A stretch of 18,544 bases of DNA from JBLHKW01 sp047618565 (GTDB taxonomy: Bacteria; Planctomycetota; UBA1135; GCA-002686595): contig JBLHKW010000107.1 of assembly GCA_047618565.1 (NCBI GenBank), positions 1 through 18,544 on the forward strand, in the 5' to 3' direction. Below the pieces are notes generated by a model that searched no databases, was not told the origin of the DNA, and saw only the letters and a program-made list of their open reading frames with translations. The first letter of the stretch is position 1; each line of letters starts with the position of its first letter. Positions 8,650 to 18,425 of this stretch are shown piece by piece. The position numbers were made by a program, and so were the translations under genes.

Positions 8650-8878
8650 TCGCGCGTGGCCTCCCTGTGCCGCAGCGTAGATGGAGTCACTCCGAAGCGC
8701 GCGCGCACCGAGCGGCCGTCAAGGCGCAGGATGACCGCGATCAATGCGAAGTGGTGGACCGTGTGGCTCATCAGGAATCGCAGCTCGCGCCCGGCTCATC
8801 GCCCAGATCCGTCGGTAGATAGGTGCCCTGCAAAAGCAGTTCGAGGGTGTCGTCGATCAACGTCTGGCAGGTGCTCAT
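8637..8878 (-). pseudogene. Decayed DinB-family gene (internal deletion plus frameshift)
   Basis: An ATG at 8878, 11 nt after the olsA stop, opens a frame that begins like a small helical protein (STCQTLIDDTLELLLQ) but stops at 8771. In the next frame, after about 8782, the translation reads RELRFLMSHTVHHFALIAV, then ILRLDGRSV and FGVTPSTLRH, ending at a TGA at 8637. This matches the C-terminal helix and closing motif of a DinB-like family (SHTVHH...ALIA...FGVAPSTL) of roughly 150-180 residues. About 100 residues of the middle, including the first His region, are missing. The pattern is one deletion that joined the ends out of frame. The gene sits in the middle of an otherwise intact operon. 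Identification is from the C-terminal motif alone. Confidence 0.65.
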
Positions 8879-8889
8879 GCTTGGGCGAG

Positions 8890-9648
8890 TCAGGCGACAG
8901 GGGTGAAAATGGCCTCGACGGCGCGCTGCGACTCCAGCGCCAGGGACTTCCTGTCGGGGGCTACGATAGGCTCCTCGCCGAAGGAGACCAATGCTCTAAA
9001 TGGGGGCAGGGTGAGGAGCTCGAGGAAGTGCTTTCCGAACGTCATGTCGCCCCACCAGCAGACCGCGAGGCGTGCCGGGGGTGAGGCCGCGGGGGTCACG
9101 TAGGAGATGCTGGCGCAGCGAACGGGCAGGCCCGTGGCGGCCGCGACCTCGAAGATCGAGGCCTTGAAGGGCTGGACGGCGGATCCGTCCGTGCTGGTTC
9201 CCTCCGGAAAGACGACCACGCCGTAGCCGCGCTCCATTCGCTCGCGCGCTTCGCGGATGACGCGCAAGAGGTCCGTCTTGCGACCGCGGTCCACGAAGAG
9301 CGTTCCGGTCGAGCGTGCCAGGAATCCGATCAGGGGCCAGCGGGCGACCTCCGACTTGGCCAGGAACAGGCAGCGCAGGCAGCTGTGGATGACCACGATG
9401 TCCACGTAGGAGAGGTGGTTCGAGACCAGGAAGAAGGGCGGCGCGGGTGCCTCGCCGCGTACCTCCACCCGCACGCCGAGGATGAGCGCCATGCCACGCG
9501 CCCAGGTACCGACGCAGGCGTCGTGGCTCCGGCGTCCGAATGTGGGCGAGACCAGGCCCAGGAGACGACTCAGGAGCCAGGCCATGTAGCAGGCGGGCGT
9601 CCACGCCGCGAGCGCGCACAGACGCCACGTTGCCCTGAAGATGCGCAC
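8890..9648 (-). CDS. olsA: 1-acylglycerol-3-phosphate acyltransferase family, likely lyso-ornithine lipid O-acyltransferase OlsA
   Basis: This is a PlsC-family acyltransferase of 252 residues. The catalytic HX4D motif is NHLSYVD (His78, Asp83), and the substrate-binding motif is FPEGTSTDG (147-155). A hydrophobic N-terminus (about 11-35) suggests inner-membrane attachment. PlsC homologues normally use lysophosphatidic acid. Here the gene begins 3 nt after the stop of an OlsB-type acyltransferase, so the second acylation of lyso-ornithine lipid is the better prediction. The start is GTG at 9648, with no separate Shine-Dalgarno, consistent with coupling to the upstream gene. A role in general phospholipid synthesis cannot be excluded. 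Confidence 0.8.
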   Translation of the reverse strand: MRIFRATWRLCALAAWTPACYMAWLLSRLLGLVSPTFGRRSHDACVGTWARGMALILGVRVEVRGEAPAPPFFLVSNHLSYVDIVVIHSCLRCLFLAKSEVARWPLIGFLARSTGTLFVDRGRKTDLLRVIREARERMERGYGVVVFPEGTSTDGSAVQPFKASIFEVAAATGLPVRCASISYVTPAASPPARLAVCWWGDMTFGKHFLELLTLPPFRALVSFGEEPIVAPDRKSLALESQRAVEAIFTPVA

Positions 9649-9651
9649 CGG

Positions 9652-10551
9652 TCAGGCGATACTGGCCAGGGTCGTCGTGCTGAGCTTGGCGCTGTCGACG
9701 ATGATCAGGAAGTCGATCGTCCCGAAGGTGCGATCGATGGCCGGTGCGCCGATGACCTTGGCTCCGAAACGCAGGTAGAGCGCGAAGAGCGTCGGAAAGA
9801 CGATCGGTGTGGAGTCGGCCGTCGCGTCGCTCGCGATCTCCGCGTGCGGATCCACATCGCAACGGAACTCTGGTTTGGGCCGCAGCGCGATCTTGGGATG
9901 CACCTTGCCCTCGCGCAGCAGTTGTCGGTACGCGCGCCTACCCAGAGCCGGATCCTGGCTCGTCAGGGAGCTGCAACCGAAGAAGAGCTGCCGATTGTTG
10001 GCGCGCACGTAGCTGAGCATCCCGCGCCAGAGCATGAACAGTACGGACTTGCTGCGGTGTTCCTTCGCCACGCACGCACGGCCAAGCTCGACCGCATTCG
10101 CCAGGTCCTCGGCGGGGAAGGTGGAGATGTCGTATTCGGTCTCGGAATAGAACCCGTTTCCGGCGCGAGCGGCCTCGGCCACCTGCATGCGGTAGGTGCC
10201 AACCACCTGCTCCGTCTGCGAGTCGATGACCAGCAGGTGCTGGCATTGTTCGTCGAATTCGTCCTGGTCCAGTCCGGTCTCGTCGGACCCGGGCAGACCC
10301 TCGCCGAGCTCCAGGTTGAAGACCTCGTAGCGCAGACGGCACGCGTCCTCGAGATCCCCGTAGGTGCGCGCGAACCGCAGGCGGTAGCGCCCCGAGTCGG
10401 GCTTGAGCTCGGGGATCCACTGCTCGCCACCGAGGGGGCGGCTGCGAGCCAGCTCGTGCTCGGCGGACCGGACGCTCGGGCTCTCGAGCGGTCCAGGAGC
10501 GCTCGTCGCGCGCAGGGTTCCCGTGGGTCTGTGGTTCGTCACGTGAGTCAT
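9652..10551 (-). CDS. olsB: OlsB-type GNAT N-acyltransferase (ornithine lipid biosynthesis)
   Basis: OlsB transfers a 3-hydroxyacyl group from acyl carrier protein to the alpha-amino group of ornithine, the first step of phosphorus-free ornithine lipids. The 299-residue protein shows the hemolysin-like GNAT pattern: RYEVFNLELGEG (74-85), DQDEFDEQCQHLLVID (95-110), VVGTYRM (116-122), FYSETEYDIS (134-143), ELGRACV (155-161) and FFGCSSL (190-196). The closing segment IDRTFGTIDFLIIVD (272-286) is also typical. The ATG at 10551 is preferred; a TTG at 10578 would add nine residues. The first 50 residues are low-complexity and probably disordered. Related GNAT proteins associated with exosortase loci look similar, but the adjoining olsA supports the ornithine-lipid role. 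It is first in the leftward operon and divergent from the secreted double hydrolase. Confidence 0.78.
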   Translation of the reverse strand: MTHVTNHRPTGTLRATSAPGPLESPSVRSAEHELARSRPLGGEQWIPELKPDSGRYRLRFARTYGDLEDACRLRYEVFNLELGEGLPGSDETGLDQDEFDEQCQHLLVIDSQTEQVVGTYRMQVAEAARAGNGFYSETEYDISTFPAEDLANAVELGRACVAKEHRSKSVLFMLWRGMLSYVRANNRQLFFGCSSLTSQDPALGRRAYRQLLREGKVHPKIALRPKPEFRCDVDPHAEIASDATADSTPIVFPTLFALYLRFGAKVIGAPAIDRTFGTIDFLIIVDSAKLSTTTLASIA

Positions 10552-10701
10552 ATCGCAGCACCGTGGCCAGAATTTCAACCGGCAGGGTCCCTTTCGCCGG
10601 ATTCCGGGCCCTGTGACCGATCATCCGGAGCGGGCGCGCCGACGGGTCAAAAAAAGATGCCAGGATCGCTTCCCACGGCCGCTGAAGGTATGCATTGGGT
10701 C

Positions 10702-12078
10702 ATGTATAGCCTCGCAAGCCACGCTGCCCGTTCCGTCCTGACAGGTATTGCAGCCCTGCTCCTCGGTCTGGGAGCGAGCGCACAGGACCCGGTCGAGAAG
10801 TCCCTGAAGCTCTCCAGCGGGGAGACCCTGCAATATGTGGAGCGGCTTCCGTCCGGGAGCGCCCCCGATGCTCCCCTGCGCCTGTTCATTTGCCTTCCTC
10901 CGGGCAGCGGCGATCGCGGCATGGTGACCGCGGCGCGCCAGCACCTGGGCGACCTGGCCTGGAGCGCTGATTACCTCACGGTCTATCCCGTGGCGCGCGA
11001 CGGCGGATTCGTGGGGGCCGCGGCGAGCGAGGTGATCGAACTGCTCGAACACATCATTGAACAGCACGATATCGACACGGACCGGGTGGTGCTGGCCGGG
11101 ATATCCAATGGTGGTCGAGCGCTGTTCGACGTGGCGCGCCTCGCGCCGCAGGGCTTCGCCGCGCTGGTGGCCGTTCCGGGCACCGCCGAGACGAGCGCGG
11201 ATCTCCAGGGGTTGGCTGGCAAGCCGGTCTGGATGCGAGTTGGCGCCGTCGACTCGGACGGATGGCGGGACGGATCCAGGGCGACTGCCGAACGGTTGCG
11301 TATGGCCGGCTGTTCCGTCGACTTCGAGCAGCTCGAGGGGCAGGGCCACGTGCTCGCCCTGGCGGAACAGGGCCTGACAGAATGGCTCGATCTCGCCCTG
11401 GCGCCGACGCCGCGCAGGATCCAGTTTCCGGCACCGGACGGCCTGCCCATCGAGGCGGACCTGTACGGCGCCGACGACCGATCGCGACCCATGATCGTGC
11501 TCTGCCACCAGGCGGGCTCGTCCCGCGGTGAGTACGCGCCCATCGCGCCGCGCCTGGTTCAGGCCGGGTTCGCGTGTCTCGCCATCGATCAGAGGTCGGG
11601 CGAGGGAATGAACGACGTTCCGAACGAGACCGCCGCGCGCGCGCAGGCGGCGTCCCGGGGACAGGAGTACGTCGATGCGCGTCAGGATATCGAGGCGGCC
11701 CTCGACTGGGTGCGCGACGCCGGGTTCAAGGGCAAGCTCGTGCTCTGGGGCTCGTCCTACTCCGCCAGTCTCGCGCTCACCATCGCCCCGGACCGCAAGG
11801 ACCTCGCCGCTGTGCTGAGCTTCGCACCCGGGGAGTACTTCGGGGGCGACCACCCGGTGGGTCGGGCCGCGGCGCGCATCGCCTGTCCGGTCCTGGTCGT
11901 CGCGCCCGAGGGCGAGCGCGCGAGTGCCGAGCCCCTGGTCGACGTGATCCAATCCGAGCGCGAGTTCCTCATCGACGGTGGCATCGTGCACGGCTCGAAG
12001 ACCCTCTTTCGCGGCACGTCCAGCGCCATGGTCTGGGACCGCGTCCTACGCTTTCTCGACGCTCACACCCGGGAGTAG
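10702..12078 (+). CDS. Secreted tandem alpha/beta hydrolase (two domains)
   Basis: The 458-residue protein starts with a Sec signal peptide (h-region about 11-24, cleavage after ASA at 25-27). Domain 1 (40-232) is esterase/PHB-depolymerase-like: LPPGSGDRG (65-73), nucleophile elbow GISNGG with Ser135, acid Asp184 or Asp186, and His216 in GQGH. Domain 2 (240-455) is a dienelactone-hydrolase-like fold: oxyanion LCHQAGSS (267-274), elbow WGSSYSA with Ser352, and His430 in IVHGS. The usual catalytic acid strand of domain 2 reads APEGERA, with Glu rather than Asp, so its activity is less certain. The start at 10702 gives a normal signal peptide; ATGs at 10690 and 10657 are alternatives. The open frame extends far upstream, but that part is antisense to olsBA. 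Substrate is unknown. Confidence 0.8.
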   Translation: MYSLASHAARSVLTGIAALLLGLGASAQDPVEKSLKLSSGETLQYVERLPSGSAPDAPLRLFICLPPGSGDRGMVTAARQHLGDLAWSADYLTVYPVARDGGFVGAAASEVIELLEHIIEQHDIDTDRVVLAGISNGGRALFDVARLAPQGFAALVAVPGTAETSADLQGLAGKPVWMRVGAVDSDGWRDGSRATAERLRMAGCSVDFEQLEGQGHVLALAEQGLTEWLDLALAPTPRRIQFPAPDGLPIEADLYGADDRSRPMIVLCHQAGSSRGEYAPIAPRLVQAGFACLAIDQRSGEGMNDVPNETAARAQAASRGQEYVDARQDIEAALDWVRDAGFKGKLVLWGSSYSASLALTIAPDRKDLAAVLSFAPGEYFGGDHPVGRAAARIACPVLVVAPEGERASAEPLVDVIQSEREFLIDGGIVHGSKTLFRGTSSAMVWDRVLRFLDAHTRE

Positions 12079-12138
12079 GGGCGGCGAGCGCGAATTCCGG
12101 TCCCGTTGGCGACCCTTGGGGTACTCTTCAGGGTCACC

Positions 12139-14415
12139 ATGTACTCCCCGGAGAATTCCCCGTCCCGCGCGTCGCCCCAGTCTGGAGACGAGACCGGTCT
12201 CGAGATACCCAGCCGCGACGGCCTCGTGAGCCTGTCTCAGGCCTCCGATGTGCTCGGTTTCAGGGGGCAGGAGCTGTGGAAGATGCTGCGTGGCGCTGGC
12301 ATCACTATCCACCGGGTGGAATGGGACGAAGGCCGCGGGTCTGCGATCACCCTGCGCGACCTCTTTCGCCTGCGCCAGGCACAGCGGCCGAGACGGTCGC
12401 CCGGTCATGCTCCCGCGCGGCCGCCGGCGCAGCTTGCTGACGTTCCGCCGACGCACGCGGGCAGCGCGCAGCTGGCGCCCCTACACGAACATCCGGGACT
12501 GACCCGTCCGGCGACTGCCAGGGGCGAACCCGAAGCCGACCTGGAACCCCTCGACGTTTCGGAGTTCGGCGCGGATATGGATCGGCTGCGCGACCTCGTG
12601 AGCGATGCCCAGGTGCGCAACGAGTATCTATCGGTGGAGCTGCAGCAACTGCGCGGGCAGATGCCCGGGCGAGTCGATGCCGAGGCCGATGTGAACCTGG
12701 CGGCGATCGCTGCGGTACGCGAGCAAGCGGCGGCCACCATGGCCGATCTCCGCGATCAGGTGCGCGCCAGCGCTGAGGCGCTGGATGAAGCCGCTGAGGC
12801 GATGGAGGTCGAGCGCGGACGTGGCCGTGAGCTGGGTCAGACCGTCAAGGGCCTGCGCGCCGAGCTGGTCGAGCTCTCCGACAGTCCAGCACTCGCGGAG
12901 GCCCGCGAAGCGCTCGTCGAAGCCCAGGGCAAGGCCGCGCGCGTGCAGAACGACCTGGAACGATCCTTGAGCCTTCAGGGGCGATCGATGGAGCGCCTCG
13001 AAAGCGAGAAGCGGGCGCTCGTGGAGCAGCTCGCCGAGCGCGCACGCGAGGAGGCCGAGCGGCATGACAGGATCCTGGCGGAGGCGCAGGAGGCGCGCCA
13101 AGCGCTCAGCGAGCAGCAGCAGAAGGCGGCCAGAACACAGGAGGGCCTGGAGGCGTCGCTGACCTTGCAGGGGCGCTCACTGGAAAGCCTCGAGAGTGAG
13201 AAGCGGGCGCTCGTGGAGCAGCTTGCCGAGCACGCGCGCGAGGAGGCCGAGCGGCATGACAGGACCCTGGCGGAGGCGCACGAGGCTCTTTGTGAGCAGC
13301 AGCAGAAGGCGGCTCGGACGCAGGAAGAGCTGGAGGCTTCCCTGGCCCTGCAGGTGCGTTCAGTGGAACGCATGGAGCGAGAGATGGCGGCGCTCAGCGA
13401 AAAGCTCACCGTGCGCGAACAGGACGCGCAGGCGCTCTACACCAGCACGCTCGAAGAGGCGCGCGAGAGGCTCGCGGAACACGAGCAGAAGGCGGCGCGC
13501 ACCCAGGAAGGGTTGGAGCATGCGTTGACCCTCCAGGGGCACTCACTGACCCGTTTGGAGGGTGAGCGCGATGCGCTCGTGGAGCAGATCACCGAGCGCG
13601 AGCAGGAGCAGCAGAAGCGGCGCGCGACGGCGCTCGAGATAGCGCGTGAAGGCCTGCGCGAGGAGCAAGAGAAGGCCGCTCGCGTGCAGGCCGACCTGGA
13701 GCGATCCCTCGAACTGCAGGTGCGCTCGCTGGCACGTGCGGAGCGCGAGAAGGATGTGCTCGCCGAACGTTTCGAGGCACGCGACCGGGACGATGATCAA
13801 CGGGACAATCAGGCCCTGAATGAGGCTCGTGAGTCGGTCAGCGAGGAGCGCGAGAAGACCGCGCGCGCAGAGACCACGCTGGAGCGTGCGCTCGCCCTAC
13901 ACGAACGTTCCCTGGCGCGCACCGAGCGCGAGAAGCAGTCGCTCGTGGAGCAGCTCGCGGATCAGGAGCAGGCGGGGCAGGAGCACAGGACCCGGGCCCA
14001 GGAAGAGGCGCGCGAGGCCCTGGCGGATGCGCAGGAGAAGACGAACCAGGTGCGCACCGAGCTGGAGCGCTCGCGTACCCTGCACGGGCGTGCCCTGGAA
14101 CGCATGGAGCGCGAGAAGCAGGCGCTTGGGGACCGGCTCGACGCGCGCGATCGCAACGAGGTTCAGCGGGACACCAAGGCCCTCGAGGATGTGCGCGAGG
14201 CCCTGTCGGAGGAGAAGGAACGCGCCGCAAGGGTGCAGCATGACCTCGAGCGCTCACTCATCTTCCAGCGCAAGTCCCTGGAGCGGCTCGAGCGTGAGAA
14301 GCACGTCATCGCCGAGCGGATCGCGGTGCGGGACGAGGTCGAGCGCAACAACCAGCGCTACATCGATCGCCTGGAAACCCAGCTCAAGGAGCTGCGCGCC
14401 CGGCGCGGCCGCTGA
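12139..14415 (+). CDS. HTH-like domain plus long coiled coil with eight 61-residue repeats
   Basis: The 758-residue protein has three parts. Residues 28-82 look like a small winged or MerR-type helix-turn-helix (LVSLSQASDVLGF, a recognition-like helix, then a beta-turn and TLRDLFRLR). Residues 83-140 are a Pro/Ala-rich linker. Residues 145-750 are a continuous charged coiled coil, and from residue 254 it consists of eight tandem repeats of 61 residues (the second has 64). The repeat consensus is EAREAL-EEQ-KAAR-Q--LE-SL-LQ-RSLERLEREK-ALVEQL. No signal peptide or membrane helix is seen, so it is cytoplasmic. The layout recalls KfrA-like or other DNA-tethered filament proteins, but I do not recognise a named family. 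The ATG at 12139 has AGGG at 5 nt spacing. It is 60 nt downstream of the double hydrolase. Confidence 0.8.
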   Translation: MYSPENSPSRASPQSGDETGLEIPSRDGLVSLSQASDVLGFRGQELWKMLRGAGITIHRVEWDEGRGSAITLRDLFRLRQAQRPRRSPGHAPARPPAQLADVPPTHAGSAQLAPLHEHPGLTRPATARGEPEADLEPLDVSEFGADMDRLRDLVSDAQVRNEYLSVELQQLRGQMPGRVDAEADVNLAAIAAVREQAAATMADLRDQVRASAEALDEAAEAMEVERGRGRELGQTVKGLRAELVELSDSPALAEAREALVEAQGKAARVQNDLERSLSLQGRSMERLESEKRALVEQLAERAREEAERHDRILAEAQEARQALSEQQQKAARTQEGLEASLTLQGRSLESLESEKRALVEQLAEHAREEAERHDRTLAEAHEALCEQQQKAARTQEELEASLALQVRSVERMEREMAALSEKLTVREQDAQALYTSTLEEARERLAEHEQKAARTQEGLEHALTLQGHSLTRLEGERDALVEQITEREQEQQKRRATALEIAREGLREEQEKAARVQADLERSLELQVRSLARAEREKDVLAERFEARDRDDDQRDNQALNEARESVSEEREKTARAETTLERALALHERSLARTEREKQSLVEQLADQEQAGQEHRTRAQEEAREALADAQEKTNQVRTELERSRTLHGRALERMEREKQALGDRLDARDRNEVQRDTKALEDVREALSEEKERAARVQHDLERSLIFQRKSLERLEREKHVIAERIAVRDEVERNNQRYIDRLETQLKELRARRGR
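12898..14370 (+). repeat. Eight in-frame tandem repeats, 183-bp period
   Basis: Unit starts are 12898, 13081, 13273, 13456, 13639, 13822, 14005 and 14188. All units are 183 bp except the second, which is 192 bp with three extra codons at its start. The first two units are nearly identical over 87 nt near their 3' ends (13006-13092 versus 13198-13284, 82 matches), pointing to a recent duplication or gene conversion. Later units have diverged, mainly keeping the KAAR, RSLER and EREK positions. The 61-residue period equals four heptads plus three hendecads, so each unit can continue the same coiled-coil phase. Confidence 0.85.
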
Positions 14416-14469
14416 GCAGATGCTACACTGCCCCGGCTCCGGGCGCTGATGCACGGGGCGGGAGACCCC

Positions 14470-15294
14470 GTGAAAACATCGGTCATCACCAGTAGCTACA
14501 ACCAGCCGCGCGAGCTCGACTTCGTGCTCTGCGGCATCTCGCGCCAGAGCGTGCTCCCGGACGAGGTCCTCGTCGCGGACGATGGATCGAAATCCGAGAC
14601 CGCGGATGTGATCGAGGGCTGGCGCGCCGAGATCGGTTGCAAGCTCGTGCACGTGCGTCAGGCGGACCGTGGCTACCGCAAGGCGCGTATCGTCAACGAG
14701 GCCGTGCGGCGCTCCGGCGGCGAGCACCTGATCTTCCTGGACGGCGATACCTTCCCGCACAGGCACTGGATCCACGATCACCTGGCCGCGGCCGACGGAC
14801 GGCGCGTCCTGTGCGGACGGCGCGTGAAGCTGGGCCCGGCCATCTCGAAGCGCACGACGCGCGAGCACATCCTGCGCGGCGACTTCGACCATCCACTGGG
14901 TGCTCTGCTCGCGAGCGGTCTGAGGGGCGACACCCAGCGCCTCGGACTCGGCGTACGCTTGCCGATGCCGGTCGCACGCATGCTGCACCCGCGCCCGCGG
15001 CGCTTGATGGGGGTGAACTTCAGCCTGCCGCGCGCGGCCTACGAGGCCGTGAACGGACTGGACGAGGAATGGACCTTCTATGGCCGTGAGGATCTGGATC
15101 TGGAGCTGCGCCTGAAGCGCGCTGCGTGGCCGTTCTACCCATTGCTGAACCGGGCGGTCGTGTTCCACGTGTATCACCCGGAGCGCCCGCGCAGCGAGGA
15201 ATGTCGGGAGCGGGTCGCGGCGATGGAAAACTCGAGCACGATCCGCTGCGAGACCGGCCTGCAGCTACAGGGCCCCTTCGATCCTGAAGCGTGA
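14470..15294 (+). CDS. Family 2 glycosyltransferase with galactosyltransferase-like C-terminus
   Basis: This is a GT-A fold glycosyltransferase of 274 residues. It opens with SVITSSYNQPRELD (4-17), then has the nucleotide-sugar motif VADDGS (35-40), the metal-binding LDGD (90-93) and the acceptor-side GREDLDLELR (205-214), typical of the Glyco_transf_7 C-terminal region. There is no membrane helix, so it is a cytoplasmic or peripheral enzyme acting on an envelope polysaccharide or glycolipid; the sugar cannot be read from the sequence. GTG at 14470 is preferred over ATG at 14449 because GGGAG lies 5 nt before it and the family fold begins immediately. It follows the coiled-coil gene by 54 nt on the same strand and may be co-transcribed with the SGNH hydrolase downstream. 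Confidence 0.85.
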   Translation: MKTSVITSSYNQPRELDFVLCGISRQSVLPDEVLVADDGSKSETADVIEGWRAEIGCKLVHVRQADRGYRKARIVNEAVRRSGGEHLIFLDGDTFPHRHWIHDHLAAADGRRVLCGRRVKLGPAISKRTTREHILRGDFDHPLGALLASGLRGDTQRLGLGVRLPMPVARMLHPRPRRLMGVNFSLPRAAYEAVNGLDEEWTFYGREDLDLELRLKRAAWPFYPLLNRAVVFHVYHPERPRSEECRERVAAMENSSTIRCETGLQLQGPFDPEA

Positions 15295-15363
15295 CCCTCG
15301 ATCCGCCGCGCAGGTCCGGGCTTCGCAGTGTAGGCACGGGGCCAGCTGGGGGATAACCTCGCC

Positions 15364-16458
15364 GTGGTGAAGAACGGACGCAGGAAACGTCGCCCCCTCA
15401 GGGCGCTCGGCATCATGGTCGCTTCGACCTTGGTGGCATTGATCGCTGCGGAGCTCGTCCTGCGCATGGCGAATCTCGGGCCAGCGCCGCATCCCGTGTC
15501 CGCGGGCAAGGTGGTCCGAGACTCCTCGGATCCCGTCCTGCGCTTCGAGCATCGGCCCAATTCTGCGCGGGTCAGGGTCTTTCAACAGAGCCGGAACGAC
15601 GTTCCGCGCATCGCCCTGTACAGCATCGATCAGCATGGCTTTCGCAGGCCCGGTGTCGAGCTGCAGAAGCCCCCGGGCAGCTTCCGCATCGCTTGCCTGG
15701 GGGATTCGTTCACGTTTGGAACGGGCCTGGGTGATCACGAGACCTGGCCGGCGCTGCTGCCCGGCATGCTGAATGAGGCCCAGGATGGGCCCACCTTTGA
15801 GGTCATGAACTGTGGCGTGGGCGGCTACAACACGATCCAGGAAGCTGCGTACCTCGAGCAGCGCGTGCTGCGGTTCGAGCCGGATCTCGTCGTCTGTTGC
15901 CTGTACCTGAACGATGTGATGATCGGCGTCAAGCCGCCGCCCGCCGTCGTCGGTGAGCGCACGCGTTTCGTGAGGCGCTGGACGCGCCCCGGTCGTGACG
16001 ACTGGATGCGCTCGCTGCGTCGCGCCTCCGTACTGGTCGACCTCGTCTGCGATCGCCTGTACCACGCCATCGAGGCCTCCGTGTACACCCAGCGCCACGC
16101 GGACGTGTTCACCGGCGATGGGGAGGGCTGGCAGTTGGCGCGCGATGCCCTGCTGCGCATGCGCGCGATGACGGAGCAGGCCGGGGCGCGCTTTGTGCTG
16201 CTCCTCTATCCCCAGATGGTGCGCGACGGCGCCGTGCTCTCCAGTCACGACGCCTACGCCGTCGTCTCCGAATTTGCCCGCGCCGAGGACATCGACAGCC
16301 TCGATCTGGAGTCCGCGTTCCTCTCTCAGCCGGTCGAGGATTTTTGGGTCCACCCGACGGACCTGCACCCGAATGCGGCGGCCAACGAGGTCGCTGCGCG
16401 TGCCGTCGCGCAGTTTCTGCTCGCCGGGGACCTGTTGAGCACCGCTTCCGAGCGTTGA
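15364..16458 (+). CDS. Membrane-anchored SGNH/GDSL hydrolase
   Basis: This is a 364-residue SGNH-family esterase or acyl-transfer-type hydrolase. A basic N-terminus and one hydrophobic helix (about 13-34) anchor it in the inner membrane with the enzyme outside the cytoplasm. Block I is CLGDSFTFG with Ser115, block II is GVGGYNT (151-157), block III is LYLND with Asn183, and block V is PTDLHPN with Asp333 and His335, so the full catalytic set is present. Close relatives often remove or add acetyl groups on extracellular polysaccharides, and the glycosyltransferase 69 nt upstream fits that role. The start is GTG at 15364 (a second GTG follows at 15367), with a G-run about 10 nt upstream. Substrate is not determined. 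Confidence 0.82.
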   Translation: MVKNGRRKRRPLRALGIMVASTLVALIAAELVLRMANLGPAPHPVSAGKVVRDSSDPVLRFEHRPNSARVRVFQQSRNDVPRIALYSIDQHGFRRPGVELQKPPGSFRIACLGDSFTFGTGLGDHETWPALLPGMLNEAQDGPTFEVMNCGVGGYNTIQEAAYLEQRVLRFEPDLVVCCLYLNDVMIGVKPPPAVVGERTRFVRRWTRPGRDDWMRSLRRASVLVDLVCDRLYHAIEASVYTQRHADVFTGDGEGWQLARDALLRMRAMTEQAGARFVLLLYPQMVRDGAVLSSHDAYAVVSEFARAEDIDSLDLESAFLSQPVEDFWVHPTDLHPNAAANEVAARAVAQFLLAGDLLSTASER

Positions 16459-16593
16459 GCACGCGCTGACGGGGCCGCCGGGGCGGATTTTACGCGCAGA
16501 GGTGGCTCAGGGGCCCAGGCTGCCAGTATTCTGTGCAGCTCTCTCGGATTCGCTGCGCGGGTCCGTCTTTCATATAGGCACTGCCCCACGCCC

Positions 16594-18288
<1,695 letters not shown>

Positions 18289-18346
18289 GGCCTGTCCATT
18301 CGACTTCCGGTCCGCGCTCCGTTGTCTCGGGGCCTGCGCTTCAGAC

Positions 18347-18373
18347 CGAACCCTGACAGCCGGTCAGGGTTCG
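18347..18373 (+). terminator. Strong hairpin after the POT transporter
   Basis: CGAACCCTGAC-AGCCG-GTCAGGGTTCG is a perfect 11-bp stem with a 5-nt loop, 58 nt past the transporter stop and 52 nt before the next start. It lacks a downstream T-run, so intrinsic termination is not certain. It could also protect the mRNA 3' end or be a site for a dimeric regulator of the next gene. Confidence 0.55.
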
Positions 18374-18425
18374 CGAGGGTTGCGTGGGCCACGGACCCGT
18401 CGCGCGCCCTCAGTGTAATTGTCCG

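Noticed and set aside
9385..10656. Very long plus-strand open frame upstream of the double hydrolase
   Set aside because: It is antisense to olsA and olsB, rich in Arg, Gly, His and Glu with no domain pattern, and open only because of high GC. The real gene begins with the signal peptide at about 10702.
10621..11991. 456-codon minus-strand open frame antisense to the double hydrolase
   Set aside because: It has no recognisable motifs and shadow-type composition, whereas the plus strand has two clear hydrolase domains.
12898..14370. Regular repeats considered as a CRISPR array or satellite
   Set aside because: The 183-bp units are contiguous, in frame and encode a coiled coil; there are no short repeats with unique spacers.
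14416..14469. TACACT (14424-14429) as a promoter for the glycosyltransferase
   Set aside because: No -35-like sequence at suitable spacing, and the gap from the preceding gene is short enough for co-transcription.
15265..16368. 367-codon minus-strand open frame antisense to the SGNH hydrolase
   Set aside because: No domain signal; the plus strand carries all the SGNH blocks.
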